Assembly: GCA_009780955.1 (NCBI GenBank)
Contig: WQZB01000004.1
Location: 1-64,000 of the forward strand
DNA: 64,000 nucleotides
DNA from: Polyangiaceae bacterium
GTDB taxonomy: Bacteria; Myxococcota_A; Polyangia; Polyangiales; Polyangiaceae
Reading direction: 5' to 3'
Shown: piece after piece, positions 9,069-17,945 of the stretch
How positions within the stretch are numbered: the stretch's first letter is position 1
Layout of the letters: every line of letters begins with the position of its first letter
Translations under genes and position numbers: made by a program
Notes under the pieces: generated by a model
What the model was told of the DNA's origin: nothing
The model's input: only the letters and a program-made list of their open reading frames with translations
The model's database searches: none

Positions 9069-9105
9069 CTAGCAGGCTGCTGAAAAGGGTTCAGCAGCCT
9101 GCTAG
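9069..9105. repeat. Perfect 16-bp-stem hairpin between two start codons
   Basis: CTAGCAGGCTGCTGAA (9069-9084) pairs perfectly with TTCAGCAGCCTGCTAG (9090-9105) across a 5-base loop. It lies between the divergent starts of the XRE gene (9055) and the DUF5924 gene (9115). One arm recurs at 50435-50449, so it is a dispersed sequence rather than a gene-specific operator. Confidence 0.85.
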
Positions 9106-9114
9106 GTTCCTTCC

Positions 9115-10242
9115 GTGCGCTCCGACGATGGGCCCCCGAACCGCGCCGCCCTGCCCTCGAACATTCGCGTTGTCGAGCCCGTTCCATATGCGCCAACCAT
9201 ACGTGATCGCGCGCGCAAATTTATGAAGCGTAACGGGCGAAAGCTTTGGTGGATTCACTCCGCCTACGCTCTTGGGCTTGGCGCCACCGTGGTCGCCTTT
9301 GCGCAGAAAGGCTTTGACCACGCGCGCTGGCTTGCCATTTCGGTCGGCGCCGCGTGGCTGCTTGTCGTTCTTTTCTTTCGCGTTCACGGCTCTGGCAAGC
9401 AGCAGGCACACCTTCACACGTCGGGCAAAACGAAAAACAAGGTCGTTTTTTTCGCAATGACCTATGCCCTGAAAAATCTCTATCAAGGAATGCTTTTTTT
9501 CCTTTTGCCCTTTTATTGGAAGTCAACGACATTCTGGGCAAAAAATTCGTGGTTTGTCTGCCTGCTCGGCGCGTGCGCACTGCTCTCCACACTCGATATC
9601 GTTTTCGATCGCATCCTTTTTCGCTTTCGATCGCTCGCAGGGGTATTCCACGCCGTCGCGCTCTTCGGTTGCCTGAACCTCGTCGTGCCCGCGCTTTTTC
9701 CCGACACACGCACGCTTACCTCGCTTCTTGTCGCAAGCGCGATTGCGACCGTGGGCTTTTTTACGATTCACGTCAACCTTCGGGCCCTCGGCGATCGACG
9801 CTGGCTTGCCCTTGCAACCGCGTGCCTCATCGCCGCAGTAGGACTTGCGTACGCTGGGCGGCGCGCAATTCCTCCCGTGCCAATGTACGTTTCCCACGGT
9901 GCAGTTGGCACAATCATCTTGGCTGATGGGCGGCTCGGCATGGAGGTGCGCGAGCTACACCCCGATGTCATCGACAAGCTCGTGGCGATTACCGACGTTG
10001 TGGTCCCCGGTGGCAAGGGCGACCGGCTCATTCACGTGTGGCGTCACGATGGTCACGAGGTTCACCGCGCAACCGAGGACACTTCGCGCGTCATCGCACC
10101 TTCCGAAAAGGGCACAGTGCGGCTTCAATCTGCTCTTGGCGATCGGCAATTGCCGTCGTTTCTTTCAGGCATGTGGAACGTCGACGTCGAAACGCAAGAC
10201 GGCCAGCTCGTAGGTCGCGCGGCCTTCACCGTCACGAATTGA
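9115..10242 (+). CDS. DUF5924/DUF2914 membrane protein
   Basis: A 375-residue integral membrane protein. About seven hydrophobic segments fill residues 45-250 (for example WLAISVGAAWLLVVLFF, GMLFFLLPFYW, LLGACALLSTLDIVF, LALATACLIAAVGLAYAG). A soluble C-terminal domain follows, with HVWRHDGHEVHR, then GTVRLQSAL and GMWNVDVETQDGQLVGRAAF, the DUF2914 pattern. The two-part organisation matches DUF5924 family proteins, whose function is not established. The start is GTG 9115, with only a weak ribosome site. A decayed fragment of the 123-bp repeat begins at its stop codon. Confidence 0.65.
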   Translation: MRSDDGPPNRAALPSNIRVVEPVPYAPTIRDRARKFMKRNGRKLWWIHSAYALGLGATVVAFAQKGFDHARWLAISVGAAWLLVVLFFRVHGSGKQQAHLHTSGKTKNKVVFFAMTYALKNLYQGMLFFLLPFYWKSTTFWAKNSWFVCLLGACALLSTLDIVFDRILFRFRSLAGVFHAVALFGCLNLVVPALFPDTRTLTSLLVASAIATVGFFTIHVNLRALGDRRWLALATACLIAAVGLAYAGRRAIPPVPMYVSHGAVGTIILADGRLGMEVRELHPDVIDKLVAITDVVVPGGKGDRLIHVWRHDGHEVHRATEDTSRVIAPSEKGTVRLQSALGDRQLPSFLSGMWNVDVETQDGQLVGRAAFTVTN

Positions 10243-10245
10243 TCG

Positions 10246-10311
10246 AGATCGCTTTCACGAGGACCGCATCGCAGGCCCAACGAAGAGATCGCGTCAACTT
10301 GAAAGCAATCT
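10246..10311 (+). repeat. Decayed, internally deleted copy of the 123-bp repeat
   Basis: The left-end remnant GATCGCTTTCACGAGGACCG follows the TGA of the upstream gene (10240-10242). It is joined to AACGAAGAGATCGCGTCAACTTGAAAGCAATC, which shares blocks with the element interior and right end (AACGAAGAGATCGCG, CAACTTGAAAGC). The middle is missing. It again sits at the 3' end of a gene. Confidence 0.6.
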
Positions 10312-10333
10312 AAGGTACTGTGCGCGCCTGCTC

Positions 10334-11338
10334 ATGGCTCACACGATCACGCTCATTCCCGGCGACGGCATCGGCCCCGAAGTCTCGAACGCCACCATGC
10401 GAGTGCTCGCCGCTGCGGAAGTAGACATCCATTGGGACGTTCAAGAGGCGGGCGCTGCCGTCGCAGAAAAACGCGGAATCACATTGCCCGACGAAGTTCT
10501 CGCTTCGATCCGAAAAAACAAGATCGCGCTGAAGGGGCCCATTGGTACGCCGATCGGAAAAGGGTTTCGCTCGGTGAACGTGACTCTGCGCCAGGCGCTC
10601 GACCTTTATGCGAACGTCCGCCCCGTCAGAAGCCTTCCAGGCGTCGAGCCCCGCTTCGAGGGCACCGACGTCGTCATCGTCCGTGAGAACACCGAGGATC
10701 TCTACTCAGGCCTCGAGCTCATGATCATGCCTGGCATCGCTCAGTCGATGAAGATCATCACCGAGCGCGCCAGCATCCGCATCTGCGAATACGCCTTCGA
10801 TTACGCTGAGCGCCTCGGGCGAAAGCGCGTCACCGTGGTGCACAAAGCAAACATCATGAAGCTTTCCGACGGTCTGCTTCTCGAGTGCTTCCGCAAGGTC
10901 GCGCAGAAGCACCCACGCATCGAACCGGCCGAGGTCATCGTCGATGCGTGCGCAATGCAAATGGTTAAAAATGCCAACCGCCTCGACGTCATCGTCACCG
11001 AAAACCTTTATGGCGACATTCTGTCGGATCTCGGCGCGGGCCTCGTTGGAGGCCTTGGGATTATTCCGGGTGCGAACATTGGAAGCGAGGCAGCCGTGTT
11101 CGAGGCCGTTCACGGCAGTGCGCCAGACATCGCTGGCAAAGGCATCGCGAACCCCACGGCGCTCATTCAAAGCGCAGTCATGATGCTTCAGCATATCGGC
11201 GAGCACTCGGCGGCGCGCAAAATCGAGCGCGGTTTGCTCACCACGATGGAATGCGGCACGCGCACTGTGGATCTCGGAGGCAGCGCAAGCACCGAAGAAT
11301 TCACCCGCACGCTTTGCGACGCCGTGAGTCGGGCGTAG
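10334..11338 (+). CDS. NAD-dependent isocitrate dehydrogenase (IDH/IPMDH family)
   Basis: A 334-residue beta-decarboxylating dehydrogenase of the TCA cycle (isocitrate to 2-oxoglutarate). The motifs are the N-terminal LIPGDGIGPEV, the substrate loop SVNVTLRQALDLYANVRP (Ser and Asn at the isocitrate-binding positions, typical of IDH rather than IPMDH), VIVRENTEDLYSG, VVHKANIMKLSDGLLLE, ENLYGDILSDLGAGLVGGLG and the cofactor segment HGSAPDIAGKGIANPTA (the Asp-Ile pattern suggests NAD). The length matches mitochondrial-type NAD-IDH subunits. Homoisocitrate dehydrogenase is the main alternative. ATG 10334 is the first Met before the fold. Confidence 0.82.
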   Translation: MAHTITLIPGDGIGPEVSNATMRVLAAAEVDIHWDVQEAGAAVAEKRGITLPDEVLASIRKNKIALKGPIGTPIGKGFRSVNVTLRQALDLYANVRPVRSLPGVEPRFEGTDVVIVRENTEDLYSGLELMIMPGIAQSMKIITERASIRICEYAFDYAERLGRKRVTVVHKANIMKLSDGLLLECFRKVAQKHPRIEPAEVIVDACAMQMVKNANRLDVIVTENLYGDILSDLGAGLVGGLGIIPGANIGSEAAVFEAVHGSAPDIAGKGIANPTALIQSAVMMLQHIGEHSAARKIERGLLTTMECGTRTVDLGGSASTEEFTRTLCDAVSRA

Positions 11339-11396
11339 CCCATCGGCCCTCGACCAAAGTCCAAACAAGCACGAACATGAGTGCTAGGGACGACTC

Positions 11397-13157
11397 GTGA
11401 GCGAGCACGACAGCGTCGTTTTCCTTCTTTCCATCGCCACACTGCTCGGCGTGGCGCGCCTGCTCGGCGAGCTCGCCCGCGTCCTCGGGCTGCCCGCGGT
11501 CGTCGGCGAGCTCACCGCAGGCCTCTTGCTCGGCAAGACCGCGCTCGGCCGCGCATCGCCACGCCTCTTCGACTTCCTCTTCCCCATGGGCGAACCCATG
11601 GTGATGCTCACGGCGTACACGTCGATCGCCGTCGTGCTTCTGCTCGTTGTCGCAGGCCTCGAGGTCGATCTGCGCATCGTGACACAGCGATGGAAAACAG
11701 CCGCTCTGGTCTCGCTGCTCGGGATCATCCTTCCGCTCGCGGGCGGAGTTCTGCTTGGCTACCTGCTGCCCGACTCGCTCATTCTCCGCCCTCACCACCG
11801 CGGGCTCTTCGCGCTGTTTCTCGGCGTTGCCCTTTCGATCTCGGCGTTGCCTGTCATCGCCAAAACCCTGCTCGATTTGGGTCTTTTCAGGACAGATATC
11901 GGCCTGCTCGTGATGACGGCAGCCACGCTCAACGACGTCGTCGGCTGGATCGCATTCAGTGTGCTGGCCACCCCCATGCTCGGCGGCGTCGTCAACTTGA
12001 CGCAAGTTGCACTCACCGTTGGCATCGCCGCGCTCTTTGTTGGCGCAAGCCTCACTTTCGGACGTCGAGCGGCCGATCAAGCGCTCGAGAGGCTCGATAG
12101 ACACGCCGAGTTTGCACCTGGGCGCGTTCTGTCGCTACTCATCGTGCTTGCCATTCTTGGCGCCGCGCTCATGCAAGCCGTGGGCATTCACGCGGCTCTC
12201 GGAGGCTTCATCGTCGGTGTTGCCGTGGGCGATTCCCCTCGCCTGCGCGAGCACACACGTCAGACCATCCAGCAATTCGTCACGAACATCTTCGCACCCG
12301 TGTTCTTCGCGTCCGCGGCGCTGCGCGTGGACTTCGTTGCGAATTTTTCACCGGGGCCATGCTTCGCCATTTTTTTCGTCGCGACAGGCGCAAAATTGAT
12401 CGGCTGCACTCTTGGTGCGCGCCTTACCGGTCTGTCGTCGCGCGAAGCGTTCGCGGTCGGCTTCGGCCTGAACGCGCGCGGCGCCATGGAGATTATCCTC
12501 GCGCTGCTCGCTCGCGACGCCGGGCTCATCGACGATCGCATCTTCGTGGCTCTCGTTGCGATGGCGATAGGCACGTCGCTACTCGCCGGCCCCACGATGA
12601 AACGACTGCTTTATGCGCCGAGCCATGCGACAGGTCCTGATGACCTCACCGACGACGCGGCATTGCTCGTGCGCGCCGGAGCCTTTGTCCCGAAGCTTGT
12701 CAGCGCAACTTCGGCACGCGCGATCGAGGAGCTCGGGCGCGCGCTCGGGGCAACCCTTGGCGATCTGGTCGAGCCTGCGCTCATCGCCGTACTCGCACGC
12801 GAGCTCATCGCACCAACGGGCTTCGGCGATGAAGTTGCGATCCCCCACGCGGCGGTCGAGGGATTGAGCCGCCCGACCGTTGCGCTCGGTCTGTCGCACG
12901 AAGGCATCGACTTCGATGCACCCGATGGTCGACCTGCACGCATCGTGTTTCTGCTCCTTCTTCCGCCCAAGGAATTCGAACGCGAAGTCCGCGTGCTCGG
13001 CTCTCTTACTCGCGCCGTTTTCGATGCGCAGGCGCGCGAGGCGCTGCTCCAGGCAACCACGCTCGAGCAAGCCGTACGCATCCTCGACGAACACGGCCAG
13101 CGAATCGCACGCGCGTCGAGCTTTGGACGGCGGATGACAAGCTTGGCAGATATGTGA
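11397..13157 (+). CDS. CPA2-type cation:proton antiporter fused to a PTS EIIA domain
   Basis: A 586-residue protein. Residues 1-400 are a Kef/NapA-like antiporter with about 12 membrane segments (LPAVVGELTAGLLLGKTALG, SALPVIAKTLLDLGL, TLNDVVGWIAFSVL, GAALMQAVGIHAALGGFIVG, GFGLNARGAMEIILALLA). After a linker, residues about 420-580 form a PTS EIIA-2 (fructose/Ntr) domain with DEVAIPHAAV, whose His (about residue 484) is the phosphorylation position. GTG 11397 has AGGGA 6 bases upstream. The C-terminal domain suggests that PTS-Ntr phosphorylation or a partner controls ion exchange. No EI or HPr gene lies in this window. The xthA start follows 1 base after its stop. Confidence 0.85.
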   Translation: MSEHDSVVFLLSIATLLGVARLLGELARVLGLPAVVGELTAGLLLGKTALGRASPRLFDFLFPMGEPMVMLTAYTSIAVVLLLVVAGLEVDLRIVTQRWKTAALVSLLGIILPLAGGVLLGYLLPDSLILRPHHRGLFALFLGVALSISALPVIAKTLLDLGLFRTDIGLLVMTAATLNDVVGWIAFSVLATPMLGGVVNLTQVALTVGIAALFVGASLTFGRRAADQALERLDRHAEFAPGRVLSLLIVLAILGAALMQAVGIHAALGGFIVGVAVGDSPRLREHTRQTIQQFVTNIFAPVFFASAALRVDFVANFSPGPCFAIFFVATGAKLIGCTLGARLTGLSSREAFAVGFGLNARGAMEIILALLARDAGLIDDRIFVALVAMAIGTSLLAGPTMKRLLYAPSHATGPDDLTDDAALLVRAGAFVPKLVSATSARAIEELGRALGATLGDLVEPALIAVLARELIAPTGFGDEVAIPHAAVEGLSRPTVALGLSHEGIDFDAPDGRPARIVFLLLLPPKEFEREVRVLGSLTRAVFDAQAREALLQATTLEQAVRILDEHGQRIARASSFGRRMTSLADM

Positions 13158-13158
13158 G

Positions 13159-13947
13159 ATGGGTGACCCCATGCTGCTTGCAACTTGGAACGTGAACGGA
13201 ATCCGCGCGCGCTCGCAGCTTTTGGCCGAGTGGCTGGCCGATCGCAAGCCCGATGTCGTTTGCTTGCAGGAGCTCAAGATCACAAGCGAGAATTTTCCTC
13301 ATCTCGAGCTACGCGCCGCCGGCTACCACGCGGTGGTTGCTGGGCAACCTGGCTTCAATGGTGTTGCGATCCTCGCGCGTGAAACGCCGTCGCTCGTCAT
13401 GCGCGAGCTGCCCGGCGCGCCGAGTGCGGGCGCGCGCTTCCTCGTCGCGAACGTGGCCGGCCTCGAGATCGCAACCGTCTACGTACCGAACGGCAAGACC
13501 GTCATGCATGCAGATTACACAATGAAGCTCCAATGGCTCGAGAGCCTTGCCGCATTCGGTGCGTCTCGCGCTCGCGACAGCGCGCCGCTCGTCGTCGGCG
13601 GCGACTTCAATGTGTGTGCAGCCGATCTCGATTCGTACGGCGGCAGTCGGTTCCAAGGCCAAATCTTCCACACCGATCAAGAACGTGCACTCATCACGCG
13701 AATGACGGCCTCAGGCCTCATCGACTTGTATCGTCAGAAATACCCCGATGCTCCCGGCTATTCGTGGTGGGACTACCGCGCAGGAGCATTTCATAAAAAC
13801 TGCGGCATGCGCCTCGACCTTTTGCTTGCCACGGCGCCTGTTGCCGCGCGCGTCAAGGATGTTTACGTCGATCGCGAGTACCGCAAGAAAAGCAAGACTG
13901 GCGCGGTTCCGTCGGACCACGCACCGGTCATCGCCGAACTCGATTGA
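13159..13947 (+). CDS. xth: Exodeoxyribonuclease III (AP endonuclease)
   Basis: A 262-residue Mg-dependent AP endonuclease and 3'-5' exonuclease of base-excision repair. It shows WNVNGIRAR, DVVCLQELK (metal Glu), ATVYVPNGK, GGDFNVCAADLD (Asp/Asn of the active site), the YSWWDYRAGAF loop, NCGMRLDLLL and SDHAPVIAELD (catalytic His). ATG 13159 lies one base after the antiporter stop; Met5 (13171) is possible. Its TGA stop uses the first two bases of repeat copy B. Confidence 0.95.
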   Translation: MGDPMLLATWNVNGIRARSQLLAEWLADRKPDVVCLQELKITSENFPHLELRAAGYHAVVAGQPGFNGVAILARETPSLVMRELPGAPSAGARFLVANVAGLEIATVYVPNGKTVMHADYTMKLQWLESLAAFGASRARDSAPLVVGGDFNVCAADLDSYGGSRFQGQIFHTDQERALITRMTASGLIDLYRQKYPDAPGYSWWDYRAGAFHKNCGMRLDLLLATAPVAARVKDVYVDREYRKKSKTGAVPSDHAPVIAELD

Positions 13948-14068
13948 CCGCTTTCGATTTGCCGCGATCTCTTCGTTGGAGCCTGCGGTGCGGTCCTCAA
14001 AGCCGAAGCAGGCTGTTCCGGTCCGCTCCTCGACTCCGCCTCGACCTCGCGGCAACTTGAAAGCGGTC
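13946..14068 (+). repeat. 123-bp stop-codon-anchored repeat, copy B
   Basis: Full copy. It begins GACCGCTTTCGATTTGCCGC and ends CGGCAACTTGAAAGCGGTC. GA at 13946-13947 completes the xth stop TGA. Both arms carry the copy-specific variant TTGCCGCGA. The far end stops 6 bases before the stop codon of the convergent lipoprotein gene. Confidence 0.92.
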
Positions 14069-14074
14069 TGTGAA

Positions 14075-14830
14075 TCAGTAGCGATCTTTGGGCTCCTCCG
14101 TTGCCGTCACCACAACATGCGGAAATACCTCGGTGACGAAGCGATCGCGCACGTCTCGGGCGCGCGCTTCGTCGTTGCCCACGGCAACGGCTACGCCGAC
14201 GATGAGGCACGCCTTGTCCCACGCTGGATACGCCACCCACGCCGCGGCGTACGACTCGCGCGAAAGAACCGTGGCGGTGTTTGCAAAGAGCGCATCGACG
14301 TCGACGATCGCTATGGTGCTTGCGCTCGGCTGCGCGCCGGGCGGCGGCTTTGGTTGAGGCATGGTCCACGAGAACGCGTGCGGTGGATCGTGATGGAGCT
14401 GAACCTCGAAGGCTTCAACCCAAGGATTGGCCCACATTTCGAAGCTTTTGTTGCAGGCGTCGAACGCCATGTTGTCGCCCACGTGCGTGACAAAGGCTGC
14501 AACCACCGCGTGGTGCTCTTTCCCATAACGGAAGCCAACGAGGCTCGGCACCGTGAGAAACTTCACGCGCGTCCAATTCGCAGCGTCAGGCAACGGCACA
14601 AGCACACTGCGTTGGTTGTCGTTCCTCGGCGTGATGCGGGCAATCTTCAGCTGCTCGAGCGCGGCGGAGTGCAACTCACCAAACCCGTCACCTTCTGCGC
14701 CTTGTGCCGGTTTGCCATCGTCTTTCGGCGGAGACGCAGCGACAACGGGATGCACGAGGGTGGGCGCGGGCACTCCCTTGGAACATGCAAACAAGAGTAG
14801 GGAAAGCGCACACGTACATCGCGCAACCAT
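14075..14830 (-). CDS. Lipoprotein of unknown function
   Basis: A 251-residue protein with a lipoprotein signal (MVARCTCALSLLLFAC, Cys16). The start at 14830 gives a proper signal peptide; the frame is open further but would overlap the PEPCK coding region. The mature part contains VKFLTVPSLVGFRYG, VEAFEVQLHHDPPHAFSW and a C-terminal segment with a conserved-looking YAAAWVAYPAWDKACLIVG. I do not recognise a family. It is divergent from PEPCK with 49 bases between the starts, and convergent with xth across repeat copy B. Confidence 0.6.
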   Translation of the reverse strand: MVARCTCALSLLLFACSKGVPAPTLVHPVVAASPPKDDGKPAQGAEGDGFGELHSAALEQLKIARITPRNDNQRSVLVPLPDAANWTRVKFLTVPSLVGFRYGKEHHAVVAAFVTHVGDNMAFDACNKSFEMWANPWVEAFEVQLHHDPPHAFSWTMPQPKPPPGAQPSASTIAIVDVDALFANTATVLSRESYAAAWVAYPAWDKACLIVGVAVAVGNDEARARDVRDRFVTEVFPHVVVTATEEPKDRY

Positions 14831-14879
14831 CGTGGCTTTCCAGATGCGCCCTGGTGCAAGCTGGGGTAAATGGGACCCC

Positions 14880-16682
14880 ATGAGTTTTTCTCCTCCAGTT
14901 GATGCTTCCGGCAAGCCACTAACTAGCAACGAGCAACTCATCAAGTGGGTCGCAAACCTCGCGCAGCTCACCAAACCCGACCATGTCGTTTGGTGCAACG
15001 GTTCCGAGGACGAAAAGAAGCGCCTCACCGAAGAGGCCGTAGCGCAGAAAATTCTCGAACCGCTCAACCAAGAGAAGCTCCCTGGCTGCTATCTCCATCG
15101 TTCAAACCCCAACGACGTTGCGCGCGTTGAACAGCTCACGTTCATATGCACGCCCACAAAAGACGAGGCCGGCCCAACCAACAACTGGATGGATCCAAAA
15201 GAGGCCTACGCCAAACTTACCAAGCTTTTCGACGGGTCGATGAAGGGCCGCACGATGTACGTCGTGCCGTACATCATGGGACCGGTTGGCTCGAAGATGT
15301 CGAAGATTGGCGTCGAGCTGACCGACAGCCTCTACGTCGTGCTCAACATGCGCATCATGACGCGCATGGGCCAAGTCGCCCTCGACATGCTCGGCGCGTC
15401 GAACGACTTCAATCGCGGGTTGCACTCTACACTCGACTGCAATCCTGAGCGACGCTACATCTGCCATTTCCCGCAAGACAACACGATTTGGTCCATTGGC
15501 TCGGGCTATGGCGGAAATGTGCTTCTGGGGAAAAAGTGCCTCGCCTTGCGCATTGGCAGTTACCTTGGCAAAAAAGAAGGTTGGCTTGCCGAGCACATGC
15601 TCATTCTCGGTGTTGAAAGCCCCGAAGGCGAAATGACCTATGTAGCCGCTGCGTTCCCAAGCGCATGCGGCAAAACAAATTTCGCCATGATGATTCCGCC
15701 AAAGAGATTCAAAGGCTGGAAGATTTGGACTGTAGGCGACGACATCGCGTGGATGCGCGTTGGCGAAGACGGCAGGCTTTATGCGGTCAATCCAGAATCT
15801 GGTTATTTCGGTGTCGCGCCGGGTACGAGCTACGACTCCAACCCGACCGCGATGAAAACCGTCGCACACGACTCGATCTTCACGAACGTTGCGCGCACGC
15901 CCGACGGCGACGTGTGGTGGGAAGGGAAGGACGGTCCCATTCCACCCGAGCTCATCGACTGGAAGGGCAATCCGTGGAATCCGAAGTCGACCGAAAAAGC
16001 GGCGCACCCGAACGCGCGTTTCACCGCGCCGGCAACGAATAACCCTGGCTTATCAAGGTATTACGACGACCCGGCCGGCGTGCCCATTAGCGCCATCATC
16101 TTCGGCGGGCGCCGCGCGTCCACGGTTCCCCTCGTGATGCAGGCATTCAATTGGCTCAATGGCGTCTTTTTCGGTGCCACGATGGGCTCCGAAACAACGG
16201 CTGCGGCGGCCGGCAAAGTCGGTGTCGTGCGTCGCGACCCATTCGCCATGCTTCCCTTCTGCGGATACAACATGGGCGAGTATTTCCAGCATTGGATTGA
16301 AATGCAGGCGCAGATTACGAATCCTCCTAAGATATTTATGGTTAATTGGTTTCGCAAAGACAAAGCGGGCAAGTTTCTTTGGCCAGGCTTTGGTGAAAAC
16401 ATGCGTGTGCTCAAGTGGATTGTCGATCGCGCGCGCCTGCGGGTTGGCGGTCAGGAAACGCTTTTTGGTTGGGTGCCCAAGGCGGGGGATCTCGATTTGT
16501 CTGGCTTTGACGTCCCGCCTGAAAGGGTTGACGAAGCGACGGCTATCGATGTCAACGAATGGAAGATCGAACTCGAGTCGTACGCTGACTTCTTCAAATC
16601 GATCGGCTCCACCATGCCGCGGGCTCTCGAGCTCCAACGCGATCTACTTCTCGCTCGCGTCAATGCGATGAAGAACACCTAG
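14880..16682 (+). CDS. pckG: Phosphoenolpyruvate carboxykinase (GTP)
   Basis: A 600-residue GTP-type PEPCK that converts oxaloacetate and GTP to PEP, the entry step of gluconeogenesis. Signatures are VVWCNGSEDEKKRL near the N-terminus, RTMYVVPYIMGP, the P-loop-like FPSACGKTNFAMM (kinase-1a with the hyperreactive Cys), VGDDIAWMR (kinase-2) and GNPWNPKS and FGGRRASTVPLV. ATG 14880 gives the usual length; the frame extends upstream to 14553 but only across the divergent lipoprotein gene. Together with acs and aconitase in this window it supports growth on acetate-like carbon. Confidence 0.95.
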   Translation: MSFSPPVDASGKPLTSNEQLIKWVANLAQLTKPDHVVWCNGSEDEKKRLTEEAVAQKILEPLNQEKLPGCYLHRSNPNDVARVEQLTFICTPTKDEAGPTNNWMDPKEAYAKLTKLFDGSMKGRTMYVVPYIMGPVGSKMSKIGVELTDSLYVVLNMRIMTRMGQVALDMLGASNDFNRGLHSTLDCNPERRYICHFPQDNTIWSIGSGYGGNVLLGKKCLALRIGSYLGKKEGWLAEHMLILGVESPEGEMTYVAAAFPSACGKTNFAMMIPPKRFKGWKIWTVGDDIAWMRVGEDGRLYAVNPESGYFGVAPGTSYDSNPTAMKTVAHDSIFTNVARTPDGDVWWEGKDGPIPPELIDWKGNPWNPKSTEKAAHPNARFTAPATNNPGLSRYYDDPAGVPISAIIFGGRRASTVPLVMQAFNWLNGVFFGATMGSETTAAAAGKVGVVRRDPFAMLPFCGYNMGEYFQHWIEMQAQITNPPKIFMVNWFRKDKAGKFLWPGFGENMRVLKWIVDRARLRVGGQETLFGWVPKAGDLDLSGFDVPPERVDEATAIDVNEWKIELESYADFFKSIGSTMPRALELQRDLLLARVNAMKNT

Positions 16683-16684
16683 TA

Positions 16685-16746
16685 GACCTGTTCCTCCAAT
16701 AATTGGTGACAGGTCTTGCGCGAACAGCATAAAACCTGTCACCAAT
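16685..16746 (+). promoter_or_regulatory. Leader with two mutually exclusive hairpins over a start codon
   Basis: Three arms are seen: GACCTGT (16685-16691), ACAGGTC (16709-16715) and ACCTGTC (16734-16740). Arm 2 can pair with arm 1 or, with a longer 13-bp perfect stem (ATTGGTGACAGGT 16702-16714 with ACCTGTCACCAAT 16734-16746), with arm 3. The second hairpin covers the AT of the ATG at 16745. It could alternatively be a dispersed palindrome that landed here. Confidence 0.5.
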
Positions 16747-17674
16747 GCAAAAACGATCCCTTAAAAACGCTCCGGTTTTCGCACTGTGCGCGGCCGGAGC
16801 GTTTGCCATGGCGTGCAACAAAATCCCCGGGTTTGCCAAAAGCGACGCCGGGGACGAAACGGGGGCAACAAACAGCGGCATTCTCTCGTCGTTTCAGACC
16901 TTCGAAGGCGAAATCACCATACAGGTCACGATGACGCCCGATGCGTCTGCTACGAAGGTTGGTTCAAGAATCCCGGAAGGCCCCAAAACGCTTGTAGTCG
17001 GCATTAAGTCGCCGAAAGCCCGCGTTGACTTGGCAGGCGATGTGTCACCGGGCGATCCAGTGCTCGGCCAAGGCGTTGGGCTCATCGTCGATCCGCCTGC
17101 GAAAAAGGCCTATGCGCTAATAACCGCGCAGAGAAATGCCATTGTCGTCGATTTCGAAAAGATCAAGGACATGGCGGAGCAAATGCGCACCACGATGAGA
17201 CCGCAAGCACCAGCCATGCGTGGCGCACCATCCGCACCACCTGCGCCAAGCGAACTACCGAAGATCGACAAAACGGGCAAAAAAGATAAGGTAGCTGGCT
17301 ACGAGTGCGAAGAGTGGAAAATCACCACGAAGGACACGCACGTCGACGTGTGCATGGCAGGCATAAGTTGGATAGACTTGACCCCTCTCGGTACCGCATC
17401 TCCCGAGCTTGCATTCGCGGCAGTGGCCGCTGACGGCGCGCATTTCCCTTTGCGTGTCGCCTTTTTTGACGAAAAAGGCAAATTGGCCATGCGTGCCGAG
17501 GCCACGAAAATCGACAAGAAAAAGCTCGATAATGCAAACTTCGTAGTTCCACCCGGTTTTACGGTCGTCGAATTATCGGATATGCTCCGTAATATGGGAA
17601 TGGGCGGACTCCCCAACCGCGGCATACTGGGAATGCCGCCGCGCAAGGCGCCTCCCGTCACACCTCCCCGCTAG
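16745..17674 (+). CDS. DUF4412-like lipoprotein
   Basis: A 309-residue protein with a lipoprotein signal ending in FAMAC (Cys24). The mature part starts with a Gly/Asp/Asn linker, then [11 protein letters not shown]. Further on, [18 protein letters not shown] and VDVCMAG match the DUF4412 pattern (glycine, then a GyxC..w motif), followed by a basic C-terminal tail. These proteins are envelope-associated and have no assigned function. There is no Shine-Dalgarno sequence before ATG 16745; instead a 13-bp hairpin arm overlaps it. The acs gene follows after 271 bases. Confidence 0.62.
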   Translation: MQKRSLKNAPVFALCAAGAFAMACNKIPGFAKSDAGDETGATNSGILSSFQTFEGEITIQVTMTPDASATKVGSRIPEGPKTLVVGIKSPKARVDLAGDVSPGDPVLGQGVGLIVDPPAKKAYALITAQRNAIVVDFEKIKDMAEQMRTTMRPQAPAMRGAPSAPPAPSELPKIDKTGKKDKVAGYECEEWKITTKDTHVDVCMAGISWIDLTPLGTASPELAFAAVAADGAHFPLRVAFFDEKGKLAMRAEATKIDKKKLDNANFVVPPGFTVVELSDMLRNMGMGGLPNRGILGMPPRKAPPVTPPR

Positions 17675-17702
17675 GGCGAGTCTGCAACCCTGCTGCGCGC
17701 CA

Positions 17703-17780
17703 CGATCTCTTCGTTTTTTCCTGCGGTGCGTGCTCATGTACTTCAAGTACGCGCCGCGCGCTCCTCGGAAAAAACTCGAT
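17703..17780. repeat. Long imperfect hairpin, possibly related to the 123-bp repeat
   Basis: The arm GTTTTTTCC (17713-17721) pairs with GGAAAAAAC (17767-17775), flanked by GATCTCTTC and TCGATC. The centre is GTACTT-C-AAGTAC (17738-17750). The left side shares CGATCTCTTCGTT and CCTGCGGTGCG with the 123-bp element, so it may be a diverged relative or a terminator behind the DUF4412 gene. The remainder of 17675-17945 holds nothing else I can name. Confidence 0.45.
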
Positions 17781-17945
17781 CCCGTGTCGCTCGCGACGGT
17801 TTGCAGACTCGCCGTACGACTGCCTTCGATTTTGACGCGTCGCTCTCTCATTGGGAACGAAGGGGGCGGATGTGGCGCACTGTGTTATGAAAAGATGCTT
17901 GGCGGGACGCGTGATGCGATGTATCCGTTTATAATGAGGACTCCA

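Noticed and set aside
14553-14879. Upstream in-frame extension of PEPCK
   Set aside because: It lies antisense within the lipoprotein gene, and the family N-terminus begins at the ATG at 14880.
17881-17945. Sigma-54 promoter upstream of acs
   Set aside because: GG and GC elements near 17902-17920 are 13 bases apart instead of 10, so the -24/-12 pattern fails.
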